This document shows, in pieces, positions 37,902 through 50,989 of a DNA stretch of 64,000 nt. The stretch comes from Alentia gelatinosa (taxonomy: Eukaryota; Annelida; Polychaeta; Phyllodocida; Polynoidae). Position 1 is the stretch's first letter. Every line of letters begins with the position of its first letter. The translations under genes were made by a program, and so were the position numbers. The notes below the pieces were generated by a model that was given only the letters and a program-made list of their open reading frames with translations, did no database searches and was not told the DNA's origin. Where the stretch lies: contig OX465592.1 of the NCBI GenBank assembly GCA_950022655.1, positions 1,540,234 through 1,604,233 on the forward strand. The letters run 5' to 3'.

Positions 37902-38735
37902 CTTGTATCTCGATAGTTGAGGAGGTTGCTTCAGTTGGTACATTTGTAGTTGGCACTGTTCTTTCAGTTGTTGCTACAATGGTCGAAGTCTGTGCACTTT
38001 CTGGAGTACTTGAACCAGTCAAAGTTGTCTGAGCAAGTTCAACATTGATAGTGGTAGCAGTGCTTGGTTGGGTTGTCCCTGAAGTGGTAGGTTCTACTGT
38101 ACTTGGCTCAGTAGAGAGTGCTTCAGTTGATGCCTCTGAAGTGATATGTGGGGTAGACACATGAGTGCTTTGATCTGTGGTCATCTTTGAGGTGAAGGAT
38201 TCTGTGGTCTCCACTGTTGAAGTTGATTCTGTGGTTTGACCTGGTGTCTGGGACTCGGTTTGAGTGGTCATCTGTGTAGTGGGTAGCTGAGTACTTGCCT
38301 CAGTTGGCATTAGTGTTGAGGAAGGCCCACTACTTGTTGTAGACTGGCTCTCTGTTGATGAACCCTCAGTAGTTAGATCTGTAGGCTGTGGTGTTGAAGA
38401 AACAGCCTCTGAGGTTTCTTGACTGGTCAGAACTGCAGTGCTTGTTGCACTTGTCAATGCTGAGGAAGAAGCACCTGTGCTTAAGCCAGCGGTCAAAGTA
38501 GGTGAAGTCTCAGGTACACTTGCTTCAGTGCTTCCCACACTGGTCACAGCAGCAGTTGTTCTTTCTGTGGATACTACAGTAGAGGAGGCCTCTCTTGCAG
38601 CTTCAGTGGCTGATGTAGTCAAACTTTCAGTTGATGTCTCCTCTGATGTTGTAGGCACTGGAGATGACAGCGCTGTTGTTCCTTCAGTTGAGAAAACTGT
38701 GGAAGTAGCCCCTGTTGTACCTTCAGTAGTCATAG
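37902..38735 (-). CDS. Mucin-like exon B, unit 10
   Basis: 278 codons, phase 1-1. STESLTT, PTDL and PGQ, as in unit 3. The intron toward exon C has atcgttttcctgggctaac like unit 3, but cttcgtg rather than ctttgtg. Confidence 0.78.
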
Positions 38736-39295
38736 CTGTGAGAAAAACCTTGCATTTAATTCTATGCTAGCACTGTGAATCTCTTCGTGTCTTAAGGACT
38801 TGTTGTTTGGATCTAATCGTTTTCCTGGGCTAACAATTACTCAGAAATCTATAATATGTAGGAAAAGAACTCATATTTCACTCTCAACAGAAAACAAGGT
38901 GAGTATGAATGCATTTTGTATAGCTTATACTCAAGAGATGAAAACCTTTGAAACCCATTTCCAGTAGGAGTAACCAATACCTTTAGAAACACAAAGACTT
39001 GACTACTACAGGTCAATTAGTAAAATGATATCTCTGGCTGTCATTGAACATGTCACCTGTCTTATTAAAGAGTTGGCCCTGAGGCAGGTCTGTGGAATTG
39101 TCTATGTACATCTCTATAGACAAGCTAGGTAAGGCAAAGGCAATATCTGTATTTTCATTACATGTCAGGGACCAAAGTTGCTCCCTTGTCTCCACTTCCA
39201 TGTAGATATTCTATGAAAGAAGCATATTAGCATTTACATATTGCATAGGATATTCCAAGGATTCATGGAAAGGAAATGGAGGATGGGGGTATCAC

Positions 39296-40876
39296 CTGTT
39301 TCCTTTTGGACTTCAATCCTGACAGTTGTAGTGGCTTCAGTTGGTGACAGAGTAGTAGGGACTGTGGTTTCAGTTGCTGAAATTGTCTCAGTCGAAACTT
39401 GTGTGGGCTGTGCTGTTGAAGACACACTTTCTGAAGTTGCTTGATTAGTCACACTAGTGGTAGCACTTGCAGTAGTTGCCGCACTGGTCTCTACTGAGGT
39501 AGGAGCTTCCGTAGTTTTCCCTGTAACCAAAGCTGTAGATGTACCAGCTGTACTTGCTTCAGAGGTTAGCATGGTGGTTGGATCACTACTTGCTTTCTCA
39601 GTGCTTGGTACTGTTGAGGAAGCTTCTGATGTCACTTCAATGGGTGAAGTGGACGAAATAGCTCCTGTTGTTGTTTCTGTTGTTGATGTGATTGCTGGAG
39701 ACACCTCAGTTGTTCCCTCAGTAGATGCCACTGTTGAAAGACGTTCTGTTGTTGCCTCAGCTGTAGATGTACCAGCTGTACTTGCTTCAGAAGTTGGCAT
39801 GGTCGTTGAAGGAGCACTACTTGTTTTCTCAGTACTTGGTACTGTTGAGGAAGCTTCTGATGTCACTTCAATAGGTGAGGTAGATGAAATTGCACCAGTT
39901 GTTGTTTCTGCTGTTGATGTGATTGCTGGAGACACCTCAGTAGATGCCACTGTTGAAGGACGTTCTGTTGTTGCCTCAGCTGTAGATGTACCAGCTGTAC
40001 TTGCTTCAGAAGTTGGCATGGTCGTTGAAGGAGCACTACTTGTTTTCTCAGTGCTTGGTACTGTTGAGGAAGCTTCTGATGTCACTTCAATAGGTGAGGT
40101 GGATGAAATTGCACCAGTTGTTGTTTCTGCTGTTGATGTGATTGCTGGAGACACCTCAGTAGATGCCACTGTTGAAGGACGTTCAGTTGTTGCCTCAGCT
40201 GTAGATGTACCAGCTGTACTTGCTTCAGAAGTTGGCATGGTCGTTGAAGGAGCACTACTTGTTTTCTCAGTGCTTGGTACTGTTGAGGAAGCTTCTGATG
40301 TCACTTCAATAGGTGAGGTAGATGAAATTGCACCAGTTGTTGTTTCTGCTGTTGATGTGATTGCTGGAGACACCTCAGTAGATGCCACTGTTGAAAGACG
40401 TTCTGTTGTTGCCTCAGCTGTAGATGTACCAGCTGTACTTGCTTCAGAAGTTGGCATGGTCGTTGAAGGAGCACTACTTGTTTTCTCAGTGCTTGGTACT
40501 GTTGAGGAAGCTTCTGATGTCACTTCAATAGGTGAGGTGGATGAAATTGCACCAGTTGTTGTTTCTGCTGTTGATGTGATTGCTGGAGACACTTCAGTAG
40601 ATGCCACTGTTGAAGGACGTTCTGTTGTTGCCTCAGCTGTAGATGTACCAGCTGTACTTGCTTCAGAAGTTGGCATGGTTGTTGCAGGAGCACTACTTGT
40701 TTTCTCAGTGCTTGGTACTGTTGAGGAAGCTTCTGATGTCACTTCAATAGGTGAGGTAGATGAAATTGCTCCAGTTGTTGTTTCTGCTGTTGATGTGATT
40801 GCTGGAGACACCCCAGTTGTTCCCTCAGTAGATGCCACTGTTGAAGGACGTTCTGTCGTTCCCTCAGTAGTCAGAG
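39296..40876 (-). CDS. Mucin-like tandem-repeat exon A, unit 10 (6 modules)
   Basis: 527 codons, 6 modules, phase 1-1. All modules have VPSTEK. The terminal module has SSDPTT (Ala to Asp, ggatcactac), a change restricted to units 10, 12 and 13. Confidence 0.85.
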
Positions 40877-41799
40877 CTGTTAAGAGAAACTGTCAGTTTA
40901 ATTCAGGTGTTGATTTTGTTGTATGACTTCAACGCTAGTCTTTCATTTATAACCAGTAGTACCCACTGCAGTCCATGAGCTAGTACCATTGCTGATGCTC
41001 ATGGTTGTGCTCTCTGATGATGGAATTATCACCTCCTGTTTTTTTAACAGAAATATGTTCATGTGCATGCTACAAAAGTCCCCATGAGAAGTGTGAGTAT
41101 GTCTTAGATAGAGTCTGAGGCATATTTAAACTGCAACCAGACACTGCCAATATGAAAAGAAAAGGACTGATCTGGCCAGCCACCAATCAGGTTACCTTGT
41201 TGGTATTTTGCAAAACCTAAAGCATATGTCATTCTTACAAGTGTTACTATGGCATGCCATAAAACATAGGTTGATAAACTAAAGGGAGCAGAGGTGTCAC
41301 ATGCCACCATCCATCCTCTGCCATAAAAATGCATTCCTATTGCTAGCCAGCCTTCTGAAAAAAAACCTTTTTTCTGACTTGCATTAGTACTTGTCATCTA
41401 TGTCATTGTTTATGTATTTGTTGGTAGCCTGGGATGGTTAACTCATTATCAACTAAGGTCGGAAGGAATTGTAAATGTATTGTTCAACACCCACTGCTTA
41501 TCATCTCTTAAACATAACCACCTGGCTGAAAAGTATTTCAAGGGAAGGCACACAATTGTGTACTGGACAAGATTGATACCAAGGCTAATCCAAATCCCTT
41601 ATGAAGATAATGGTCTATCTGTCTACCCGCACTGGTCAACAATTCTATAAGCGTATTATCAGAACAGAGTCTTCCAATATTGCCATATGCTTAGAGAAGT
41701 ATGTACCTCTTACATTGCAGAAATGGAAGAATGATTTATCTATGCAATCAAATTATAGAAATTGTGCAATTTCCAAAGCAAGATATGAAGCCAAATGAC

Positions 41800-42633
41800 C
41801 TTGTATCTCGATAGTTGAGGAGGTTGCTTCAGTTGGTACATTTGTAGTTGGCACTGTTCTTTCAGTTGTTGCTACAATGGTCGAAGTCTGTGCACTTTCT
41901 GGAGTACTTGAACCAGTCAAAGTCGTCTGAGCAAGTTCAACATTGATAGTGGTAGCAGTGCTTGGTTGGGTTGTCCCTGAAGTGGTAGGTTCTACTGTAC
42001 TTGGCTCAGTAGAGAGTGCTTCAGTTGATGCCTCTGAAGTGATATGTGGGGTAGACACATGAGTGCTTTGATCTGTGGTCATCTTTGAGGTGAAGGATTC
42101 TGTGGTCTCCACTGTTGAAGTTGATTCTGTGGTTTGACCTAGTGTCTGGGACTCGGTTTGAGTGGTCATCTGTGTAGTGGGTAGCTGAGTACTTGCCTCA
42201 GTTGGCATTAGTGTTGAGGAAGGCCCACTACTTGTTGTAGACTGGCTCTCTGTTGATGAACCCTCAGTAGTTAGATCTGTAGGCTGTGGTGTTGAAGAAA
42301 CAGCCTCTGAGGTTTCTTGACTGGTCAGAACTGCAGTGCTTGTTGCACTTGTCAATGCTGAGGAAGAAGCACCTGTGCTTAAGCCAGCGGTCAAAGTAGG
42401 TGAAGTCTCAGGTACACTTGCTTCAGTGCTTCCCACACTGGTCACAGCAGCAGTTGTTCTTTCTGTGGATACTACAGTAGAGGAGGCCTCTCTTGCAGCT
42501 TCAGTGGCTGATGTAGTCAAAGTTTCAGTTGATGTCTCCTCTGATGTTGTAGGCACTGGAGATGACAGCGCTGTTGTTCCTTCAGTTGAGAAAACTGTGG
42601 AAGTAGCCCCTGTTGTACCTTCAGTAGTCATAG
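41800..42633 (-). CDS. Mucin-like exon B, unit 11
   Basis: 278 codons, phase 1-1. PTDL, LGQ and STETL, as in unit 4, with one synonymous difference near 41923. Confidence 0.78.
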
Positions 42634-43193
42634 CTGTGAGAAAAACCTTGCATTTAATTCTATGCTAGCACTGTGAATCTCTTCGTGTCTTAAGGACTTG
42701 TTGTTTGGATCTAATCATTTTCCTGGGATAACAATTACTCAGAAAACTATAATATGTAGGAAAAGAACTCATATTTCACTCTCAACAGAAAACAAGGTGA
42801 GTATGAATGCATTTTGTATAGCTTATACTCAAGAGATGAAAACCTTTGAAACCCATTTCTAGTAGGAGTAACCAATACCTTTAGAAACACAAAGACTTGA
42901 CTACTACAGGTCAATTAGTAAAATGATATCTCTGGCTGTCATTGAACATGTCACCTATCTTATTGAAGAGTTGGCCCTGAGGCAGGTCTGTGGAATTGTC
43001 TATGTACATCTCTATAGACAAGCTAGGTAAGGCAAAGGCAATATCTGTATTTTCATTACATGTCAGGGACCAAAGTTGCTCCCTTGTCTCCACTTCCATG
43101 TAGATATTCTATGAAAGAAGCATATTAGCATTTACATATTGCATAGGATATTCCAAGGATTCATGGAAAGGAAATGGAGGATGGGGGTATCAC

Positions 43194-44774
43194 CTGTTTC
43201 CTTTTGGACTTCAATCCTGACAGTTGTAGTGGCTTCAGTTGGTGACAGAGTAGTAGGGACTGTGGTTTCAGTTGCTGAAATTGTCTCAGTCGAAACTTGT
43301 GTGGGCTGTGCTGTTGAAGACACACTTTCTGAAGTTGCTTGATTAGTCACACTAGTGGTAGCACTTGCAGTAGTTGCCGCACTGGTCTCTACTGAGGTAG
43401 GAGCTTCCGTAGTTTTCCCTGTAACCAAAGCTGTAGATGTACCAGCTGTACTTGCTTCAGAGGTTAGCATGGTGGTTGGAGCACTACTTGCTTTCTCAGT
43501 GCTTGGTACTGTTGAGGAAGCTTCTGATGTCACTTCAATGGGTGAAGTGGACGAAATAGCTCCTGTTGTTGTTTCTGCTGTTGATGTGATTGCGGGAGAC
43601 ACCTCAGTTGTTCCCTCAGTAGATGCCACTGTTGAAAGACGTTCTGTTGTTGCCTCAGCTGTAGATGTACCAGCTGTACTTGCTTCAGAAGTTGGCATGG
43701 TCGTTGAAGGAGCACTACTTGTTTTCTCAGTACTTGGTACTGTTGAGGAAGCTTCTGATGTCACTTCAATAGGTGAGGTAGATGAAATTGCACCAGTTGT
43801 TGTTTCTGCTGTTGATGTGATTGCTGGAGACACCTCAGTAGATGCCACTGTTGAAGGACGTTCTGTTGTTGCCTCAGCTGTAGATGTACCAGCTGTACTT
43901 GCTTCAGAAGTTGGCATGGTCGTTGAAGGAGCACTACTTGTTTTCTCAGTGCTTGGTACTGTTGAGGAAGCTTCTGATGTCACTTCAATAGGTGAGGTGG
44001 ATGAAATTGCACCAGTTGTTGTTTCTGCTGTTGATGTGATTGCTGGAGACACCTCAGTAGATGCCACTGTTGAAGGACGTTCAGTTGTTGCCTCAGCTGT
44101 AGATGTACCAGCTGTACTTGCTTCAGAAGTTGGCATGGTCGTTGAAGGAGCACTACTTGTTTTCTCAGTGCTATGTACTGTTGAGGAAGCTTCTGATGTC
44201 ACTTCAATAGGTGAGGTAGATGAAATTGCACCAGTTGTTGTTTCTGCTGTTGATGTGATTGCTGGAGACACCTCAGTAGATGCCACTGTTGAAAGACGTT
44301 CTGTTGTTGCCTCAGCTGTAGATGTACCAGCTGTACTTGCTTCAGAAGTTGGCATGGTCGTTGAAGGAGCACTACTTGTTTTCTCAGTGCTTGGTACTGT
44401 TGAGGAAGCTTCTGATGTCACTTCAATAGGTGAGGTGGATGAAATTGCACCAGTTGTTGTTTCTGCTGTTGATGTGATTGCTGGAGACACTTCAGTAGAT
44501 GCCACTGTTGAAGGACGTTCTGTTGTTGCCTCAGCTGTAGATGTACCAGCTGTACTTGCTTCAGAAGTTGGCATGGTTGTTGCAGGAGCACTACTTGTTT
44601 TCTCAGTGCTTGGTACTGTTGAGGAAGCTTCTGATGTCACTTCAATAGGTGAGGTAGATGAAATTGCTCCAGTTGTTGTTTCTGCTGTTGATGTGATTGC
44701 TGGAGACACCCCAGTTGTTCCCTCAGTAGATGCCACTGTTGAAGGACGTTCTGTCGTTCCCTCAGTAGTCAGAG
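43194..44774 (-). CDS. Mucin-like tandem-repeat exon A, unit 11 (6 modules)
   Basis: 527 codons, 6 modules, phase 1-1. VHSTEK in module 3, like unit 4, without unit 4's TAEASS. It lacks the SSDPTT change present in both neighbours (units 10 and 12). Confidence 0.85.
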
Positions 44775-45697
44775 CTGTTAAGAGAAACTGTCAGTTTAAT
44801 TCAGGTGTTGATTTTGTTGTATGACTTCAACGCTAGTCTTTCATTTATAACCAGTAGTACCCACTGCAGTCCATGAGCTAGTACCATTGCTGATGCTCAT
44901 GGTTGTGCTCTCTGATGATGGAATTATCACCTCCTGTTTTTTTAACAGAAATATGTTCATGTGCATGCTACAAAAGTCCCCATGAGAAGTGTGAGTATGT
45001 CTTAGATAGAGTCTGAGGCATATTTAAACTGCAACCAGACACTGCCAATATGAAAAGAAAAGGACTGATCTGGCCAGCCACCAATCAGGTTACCTTGTTG
45101 GTATTTTGCAAAACCTAAAGCATATGTCATTCTTACAAGTGTTACTATGGCATGCCATAAAACATAGGTTGATAAACTAAAGGGAGCAGAGGTGTCACAT
45201 GCCACCATCCATCCTCTGCCATAAAAATGCATTCCTATTGCTAGCCAGCCTTCTGAAAAAAAACCTTTTTTCTGACTTGCATTAGTACTTGTCATCTATG
45301 TCATTGTTTATGTATTTGTTGGTAGCCTGGGATGGTTAACTCATTATCAACTAAGGTCGGAAGGAATTGTAAATGTATTGTTCAACACCCACTGCTTATC
45401 ATCTCTTAAACATAACCACCTGGCTGAAAAGTATTTCAAGGGAAGGCACACAATTGTGTACTGGACAAGATTGATACCAAGGCTAATCCAAATCCCTTAT
45501 GAAGATAATGGTCTATCTGTCTACCCGCACTGGTCAACAATTCTATAAGCGTATTATCAGAACAGAGTCTTCCAATATTGCCATATGCTTAGAGAAGTAT
45601 GTACCTCTTACATTGCAGAAATGGAAGAATGATTTATCTATGCAATCAAATTATAGAAATTGTGCAATTTCCAAAGCAAGATATGAAGCCAAATGAC

Positions 45698-46531
45698 CTT
45701 GTATCTCGATAGTTGAGGAGGTTGCTTCAGTTGGTACATTTGTAGTTGGCACTGTTCTTTCAGTTGTTGCTACAATGGTCGAAGTCTGTGCACTTTCTGG
45801 AGTACTTGAACCAGTCAAAGTTGTCTGAGCAAGTTCAACATTGATAGTGGTAGCAGTGCTTGGTTGGGTTGTCCCTGAAGTGGTAGGTTCTACTGTACTT
45901 GGCTCAGTAGAGAGTGCTTCAGTTGATGCCTCTGAAGTGATATGTGGGGTAGACACATGAGTGCTTTGATCTGTGGTCATCTTTGAGGTGAAGGATTCTG
46001 TGGTCTCCACTGTTGAAGTTGATTCTGTGGTTTGACCTGGTGTCTGGGACTCGGTTTGAGTGGTCATCTGTGTAGTGGGTAGCTGAGTACTTGCCTCAGT
46101 TGGCATTAGTGTTGAGGAAGGCCCACTACTTGTTGTAGACTGGCTCTCTGTTGATGAACCCTCAGTAGTTAGATCTGTAGGCTGTGGTGTTGAAGAAACA
46201 GCCTCTGAGGTTTCTTGACTGGTCAGAACTGCAGTGCTTGTTGCACTTGTCAATGCTGAGGAAGAAGCACCTGTGCTTAAGCCAGCGGTCAAAGTAGGTG
46301 AAGTCTCAGGTGCACTTGCTTCAGTGCTTCCCACACTGGTCACAGCAGCAGTTGTTCTTTCTGTGGATACTACAGTAGAGGAGGCCTCTCTTGCAGCTTC
46401 AGTGGCTGATGTAGTCAAAGTTTCAGTTGATGTCTCCTCTGATGTTGTAGGCACTGGAGATGACAGCGCTGTTGTTCCTTCAGTTGAGAAAACTGTGGAA
46501 GTAGCCCCTGTTGTACCTTCAGTAGTCATAG
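45698..46531 (-). CDS. Mucin-like exon B, unit 12
   Basis: 278 codons, phase 1-1. Private EASAPETS (Val to Ala, from caggtgcactt at about 46308), with PTDL and PGQ. Confidence 0.78.
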
Positions 46532-47091
46532 CTGTGAGAAAAACCTTGCATTTAATTCTATGCTAGCACTGTGAATCTCTTTGTGTCTTAAGGACTTGTT
46601 GTTTGGATCTAATCATTTTCCTGGGCTAACAATTACTCAGAAATCTATAATATGTAGGAAAAGAACTCATATTTCACTCTCAACAGAAAACAAGGTGAGT
46701 ATGAATGCATTTTGTATAGCTTATACTCAAGAGATGAAAACCTTTGAAACCCATTTCTAGTAGGAGTAACCAATACCTTTAGAAACACAAAGACTTGACT
46801 ACTACAGGTCAATTAGTAAAATGATATCTCTGGCTGTCATTGAACATGTCACCTGTCTTATTGAAGAGTTGGCCCTGAGGCAGGTCTGTGGAATTGTCTA
46901 TGTACATCTCTATAGACAAGCTAGGTAAGGTAAAGGCAATATCTGTATTTTCATTACATGTCAGGGACCAAAGTTGCTCCCTTGTCTCCACTTCCATGTA
47001 GATATTCTATGAAAGAAGCATATTAGCATTTACATATTGCATAGGATATTCCAAGGATTCATGGAAAGGAAATGGAGGATGGGGGTATCAC

Positions 47092-48672
47092 CTGTTTCCT
47101 TTTGGACTTCAATCCTGACAGTTGTAGTGGCTTCAGTTGGTGACAGAGTAGTAGGGACTGTGGTTTCAGTTGCTGAAATTGTCTCAGTCGAAACTTGTGT
47201 GGGCTGTGCTGTTGAAGACACACTTTCTGAAGTTGCTTGATTAGTCACACTAGTGGTAGCACTTGCAGTAGTTGCCGCACTGGTCTCTACTGAGGTAGGA
47301 GCTTCCGTAGTTTTCCCTGTAACCAAAGCTGTAGATGTACCAGCTGTACTTGCTTCAGAGGTTAGCATGGTGGTTGGATCACTACTTGCTTTCTCAGTGC
47401 TTGGTACTGTTGAGGAAGCTTCTGATGTCACTTCAATGGGTGAAGTGGACGAAATAGCTCCTGTTGTTGTTTCTGTTGTTGATGTGATTGCTGGAGACAC
47501 CTCAGTTGTTCCCTCAGTAGATGCCACTGTTGAAAGACGTTCTGTTGTTGCCTCAGCTGTAGATGTACCAGCTGTACTTGCTTCAGAAGTTGGCATGGTC
47601 GTTGAAGGAGCACTACTTGTTTTCTCAGTACTTGGTACTGTTGAGGAAGCTTCTGATGTCACTTCAATAGGTGAGGTAGATGAAATTGCACCAGTTGTTG
47701 TTTCTGCTGTTGATGTGATTGCTGGAGACACCTCAGTAGATGCCACTGTTGAAGGACGTTCTGTTGTTGCCTCAGCTGTAGATGTACCAGCTGTACTTGC
47801 TTCAGAAGTTGGCATGGTCGTTGAAGGAGCACTACTTGTTTTCTCAGTGCTTGGTACTGTTGAGGAAGCTTCTGATGTCACTTCAATAGGTGAGGTGGAT
47901 GAAATTGCACCAGTTGTTGTTTCTGCTGTTGATGTGATTGCTGGAGACACCTCAGTAGATGCCACTGTTGAAGGACGTTCAGTTGTTGCCTCAGCTGTAG
48001 ATGTACCAGCTGTACTTGCTTCAGAAGTTGGCATGGTCGTTGAAGGAGCACTACTTGTTTTCTCAGTGCTTGGTACTGTTGAGGAAGCTTCTGATGTCAC
48101 TTCAATAGGTGAGGTAGATGAAATTGCACCAGTTGTTGTTTCTGCTGTTGATGTGATTGCTGGAGACACCTCAGTAGATGCCACTGTTGAAAGACGTACT
48201 GTTGTTGCCTCAGCTGTAGATGTACCAGCTGTACTTGCTTCAGAAGTTGGCATGGTCGTTGAAGGAGCACTACTTGTTTTCTCAGTGCTTGGTACTGTTG
48301 AGGAAGCTTCTGATGTCACTTCAATAGGTGAGGTGGATGAAATTGCACCAGTTGTTGTTTCTGCTGTTGATGTGATTGCTGGAGACACTTCAGTAGATGC
48401 CACTGTTGAAGGACGTTCTGTTGTTGCCTCAGCTGTAGATGTACCAGCTGTACTTGCTTCAGAAGTTGGCATGGTTGTTGCAGGAGCACTACTTGTTTTC
48501 TCAGTGCTTGGTACTGTTGAGGAAGCTTCTGATGTCACTTCAATAGGTGAGGTAGATGAAATTGCTCCAGTTGTTGTTTCTGCTGTTGATGTGATTGCTG
48601 GAGACACCCCAGTTGTTCCCTCAGTAGATGCCACTGTTAAAGGACGTTCTGTCGTTCCCTCAGTAGTCAGAG
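47092..48672 (-). CDS. Mucin-like tandem-repeat exon A, unit 12 (6 modules)
   Basis: 527 codons, 6 modules, phase 1-1. TTVRLSTVASTEV at the end of module 2, as in unit 5, and SSDPTT in the terminal module. A private change upstream of the first module (ctgttaaagg at 48634-48643) substitutes the Ser codon in the short entry segment. Confidence 0.85.
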
Positions 48673-49595
48673 CTGTTAAGAGAAACTGTCAGTTTAATTC
48701 AGGTGTTGATTTTGTTGTATGACTTCAACGCTAGTCTTTCATTTATAACCAGTAGTACCCACTGCAGTCCATGAGCTAGTACCATTGCTGATGCTCATGG
48801 TTGTGCTCTCTGATGATGGAATTATCACCTCCTGTTTTTTTAACAGAAATATGTTCATGTGCATGCTACAAAAGTCCCCATGAGAAGTGTGAGTATGTCT
48901 TAGATAGAGTCTGAGGCATATTTAAACTGCAACCAGACACTGCCAATATCAAAAGAAAAGGACTGATCTGGCCAGCCACCAATCAGGTTACCTTGTTGGT
49001 ATTTTGCAAAACCTAAAGCATATGTCATTCTTACAAGTGTTACTATGGCATGCCATAAAACATAGGTTGATAAACTAAAGGGAGCAGAGGTGTCACATGC
49101 CACCATCCATCCTCTGCCATAAAAATGCATTCCTATTGCTAGCCAGCCTTCTGAAAAAAAACCTTTTTTCTGACTTGCATTAGTACTTGTCATCTATGTC
49201 ATTGTTTATGTATTTGTTGGTAGCCTGGGATGGTTAACTCATTATCAACTAAGGTCGGAAGGAATTGTAAATGTATTGTTCAACACCCACTGCTTATCAT
49301 CTCTTAAACATAACCACCTGGCTGAAAAGTATTTCAAGGGAAGGCACACAATTGTGTAATGGACAAGATTGATACTAAGGCTAATCCAAATCCCTTATGA
49401 AGATAATGGTCTATCTGTCTACCCACACTGGTCAACAATTCTATAAGCGTATTATCAGAACGGAGTCTTCCAATATTGCCATATGCTTAGAGAAGTATGT
49501 ACCTCTTACATTGCAGAAATGGAAGAATGATTTATCTATGCAATCAAATTATAGAAATTGTGCAATTTCCAAAGCAAGATATGAAGCCAAATGAC

Positions 49596-50429
49596 CTTGT
49601 ATCTCGATAGTTGAGGAGGTTGCTTCAGTTGGTACATTTGTAGTTGGCACTGTTCTTTCAGTTGTTGCTACAATGGTCGAAGTCTGTGCACTTTCTGGAG
49701 TACTTGAACCAGTCAAAGTTGTCTGAGCAAGTTCAACATTGATAGTGGTAGCAGTGCTTGGTTGGGTTGTCCCTGAAGTGGTAGGTTCTACTGTACTTGG
49801 CTCAGTAGAGAGTGCTTCAGTTGATGCCTCTGAAGTGATATGTGGGGTAGACACATGAGTGCTTTGATCTGTGGTCATCTTTGAGGTGAAGGATTCTGTG
49901 GTCTCCACTGTTGAAGTTGATTCTGTGGTTTGACCTAGTGTCTGGGACTCGGTTTGAGTGGTCATCTGTGTAGTGGGTAGCTGAGTACTTGCCTCAGTTG
50001 GCATTAGTGTTGAGGAAGGCCCACTACTTGTTGTAGACTGGCTCTCTGTTGATGAACCCTCAGTAGTTAGATCTGTAGGCTGTGGTGTTGAAGAAACAGC
50101 CTCTGAGGTTTCTTGACTGGTCAGAACTGCAGTGCTTGTTGCACTTGTCAATGCTGAGGAAGAAGCACCTGTGCTTAAGCCAGCGGTCAAAGTAGGTGAA
50201 GTCTCAGGTACACTTGCTTCAGTGCTTCCCACACTGGTCACAGCAGCAGATGTTCTTTCTGTGGATACTACAGTAGAGGAGGCCTCTCTTGCAGCTTCAG
50301 TGGCTGATGTAGTCAAACTTTCAGTTGATGTCTCCTCTGATGTTGTAGGCACTGGAGATGACAGCGCTGTTGTTCCTTCAGTTGAGAAAACTGTGGAAGT
50401 AGCCCCTGTTGTACCTTCAGTAGTCATAG
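49596..50429 (-). CDS. Mucin-like exon B, unit 13
   Basis: 278 codons, phase 1-1. A mosaic of variants: STESLTT (as units 3 and 10), ERTSAAV (as units 6 and 14), PTDL and LGQ. Confidence 0.78.
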
Positions 50430-50750
50430 CTGTGAGAAAAACCTTGCATTTAATTCTATGCTAGCACTGTGAATCTCTTTATGTCTTAAGGACTTGTTGT
50501 TTGGATCTAATCGTTTTCCTGGGCTAACAATTACTATAAAATCTATAATATGTAGGAAAAGAACTCATATTTCACTCTCAACAGAAAACAAGGTGAGTAT
50601 GAATGCATTTTGTATAGCTTATACTCAAGAGATGAAAACCTTTGAAACCCATTTCCAGTAGGAGTAACCAATACCTTTAGAAACACAAAGACTTGACTAC
50701 TACAGGTCAATTAGTAAAATGATATCTCTGGCTGTCATTGAACATGTCAT

Positions 50751-50888
50751 CTGTCTTATTAAAGAGTTGGCCCTGAGGCAGGTCTGTGGAATTGTCTATG
50801 TACATCTCTATAGACAAGCTAGGTAAGGCAAAGGCAATATCTGTATTTTCATTACATGTCAGGGACCAAAGTTGCTCCCTTGTCTCCA
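50751..50888 (-). other. Candidate exon C, unit 13, with lost donor
   Basis: At the position where other copies read ACAG or ATAG followed by GTGACA, unit 13 reads ACAG followed by ATGACA (plus strand gtcatctgtc at about 50746-50755). The GT donor dinucleotide is gone. If exon C is real, this copy would be skipped or use another donor; if not, the change is neutral intron variation. Confidence 0.4.
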
Positions 50889-50989
50889 CTTCCATGTAGA
50901 TATTCTATGAAAGAAGCATATTAGCATTTACATATTGCATAGGATATTCCAAGGATTCATGGAAAGGAAATGGAGGATGGGGGTATCAC

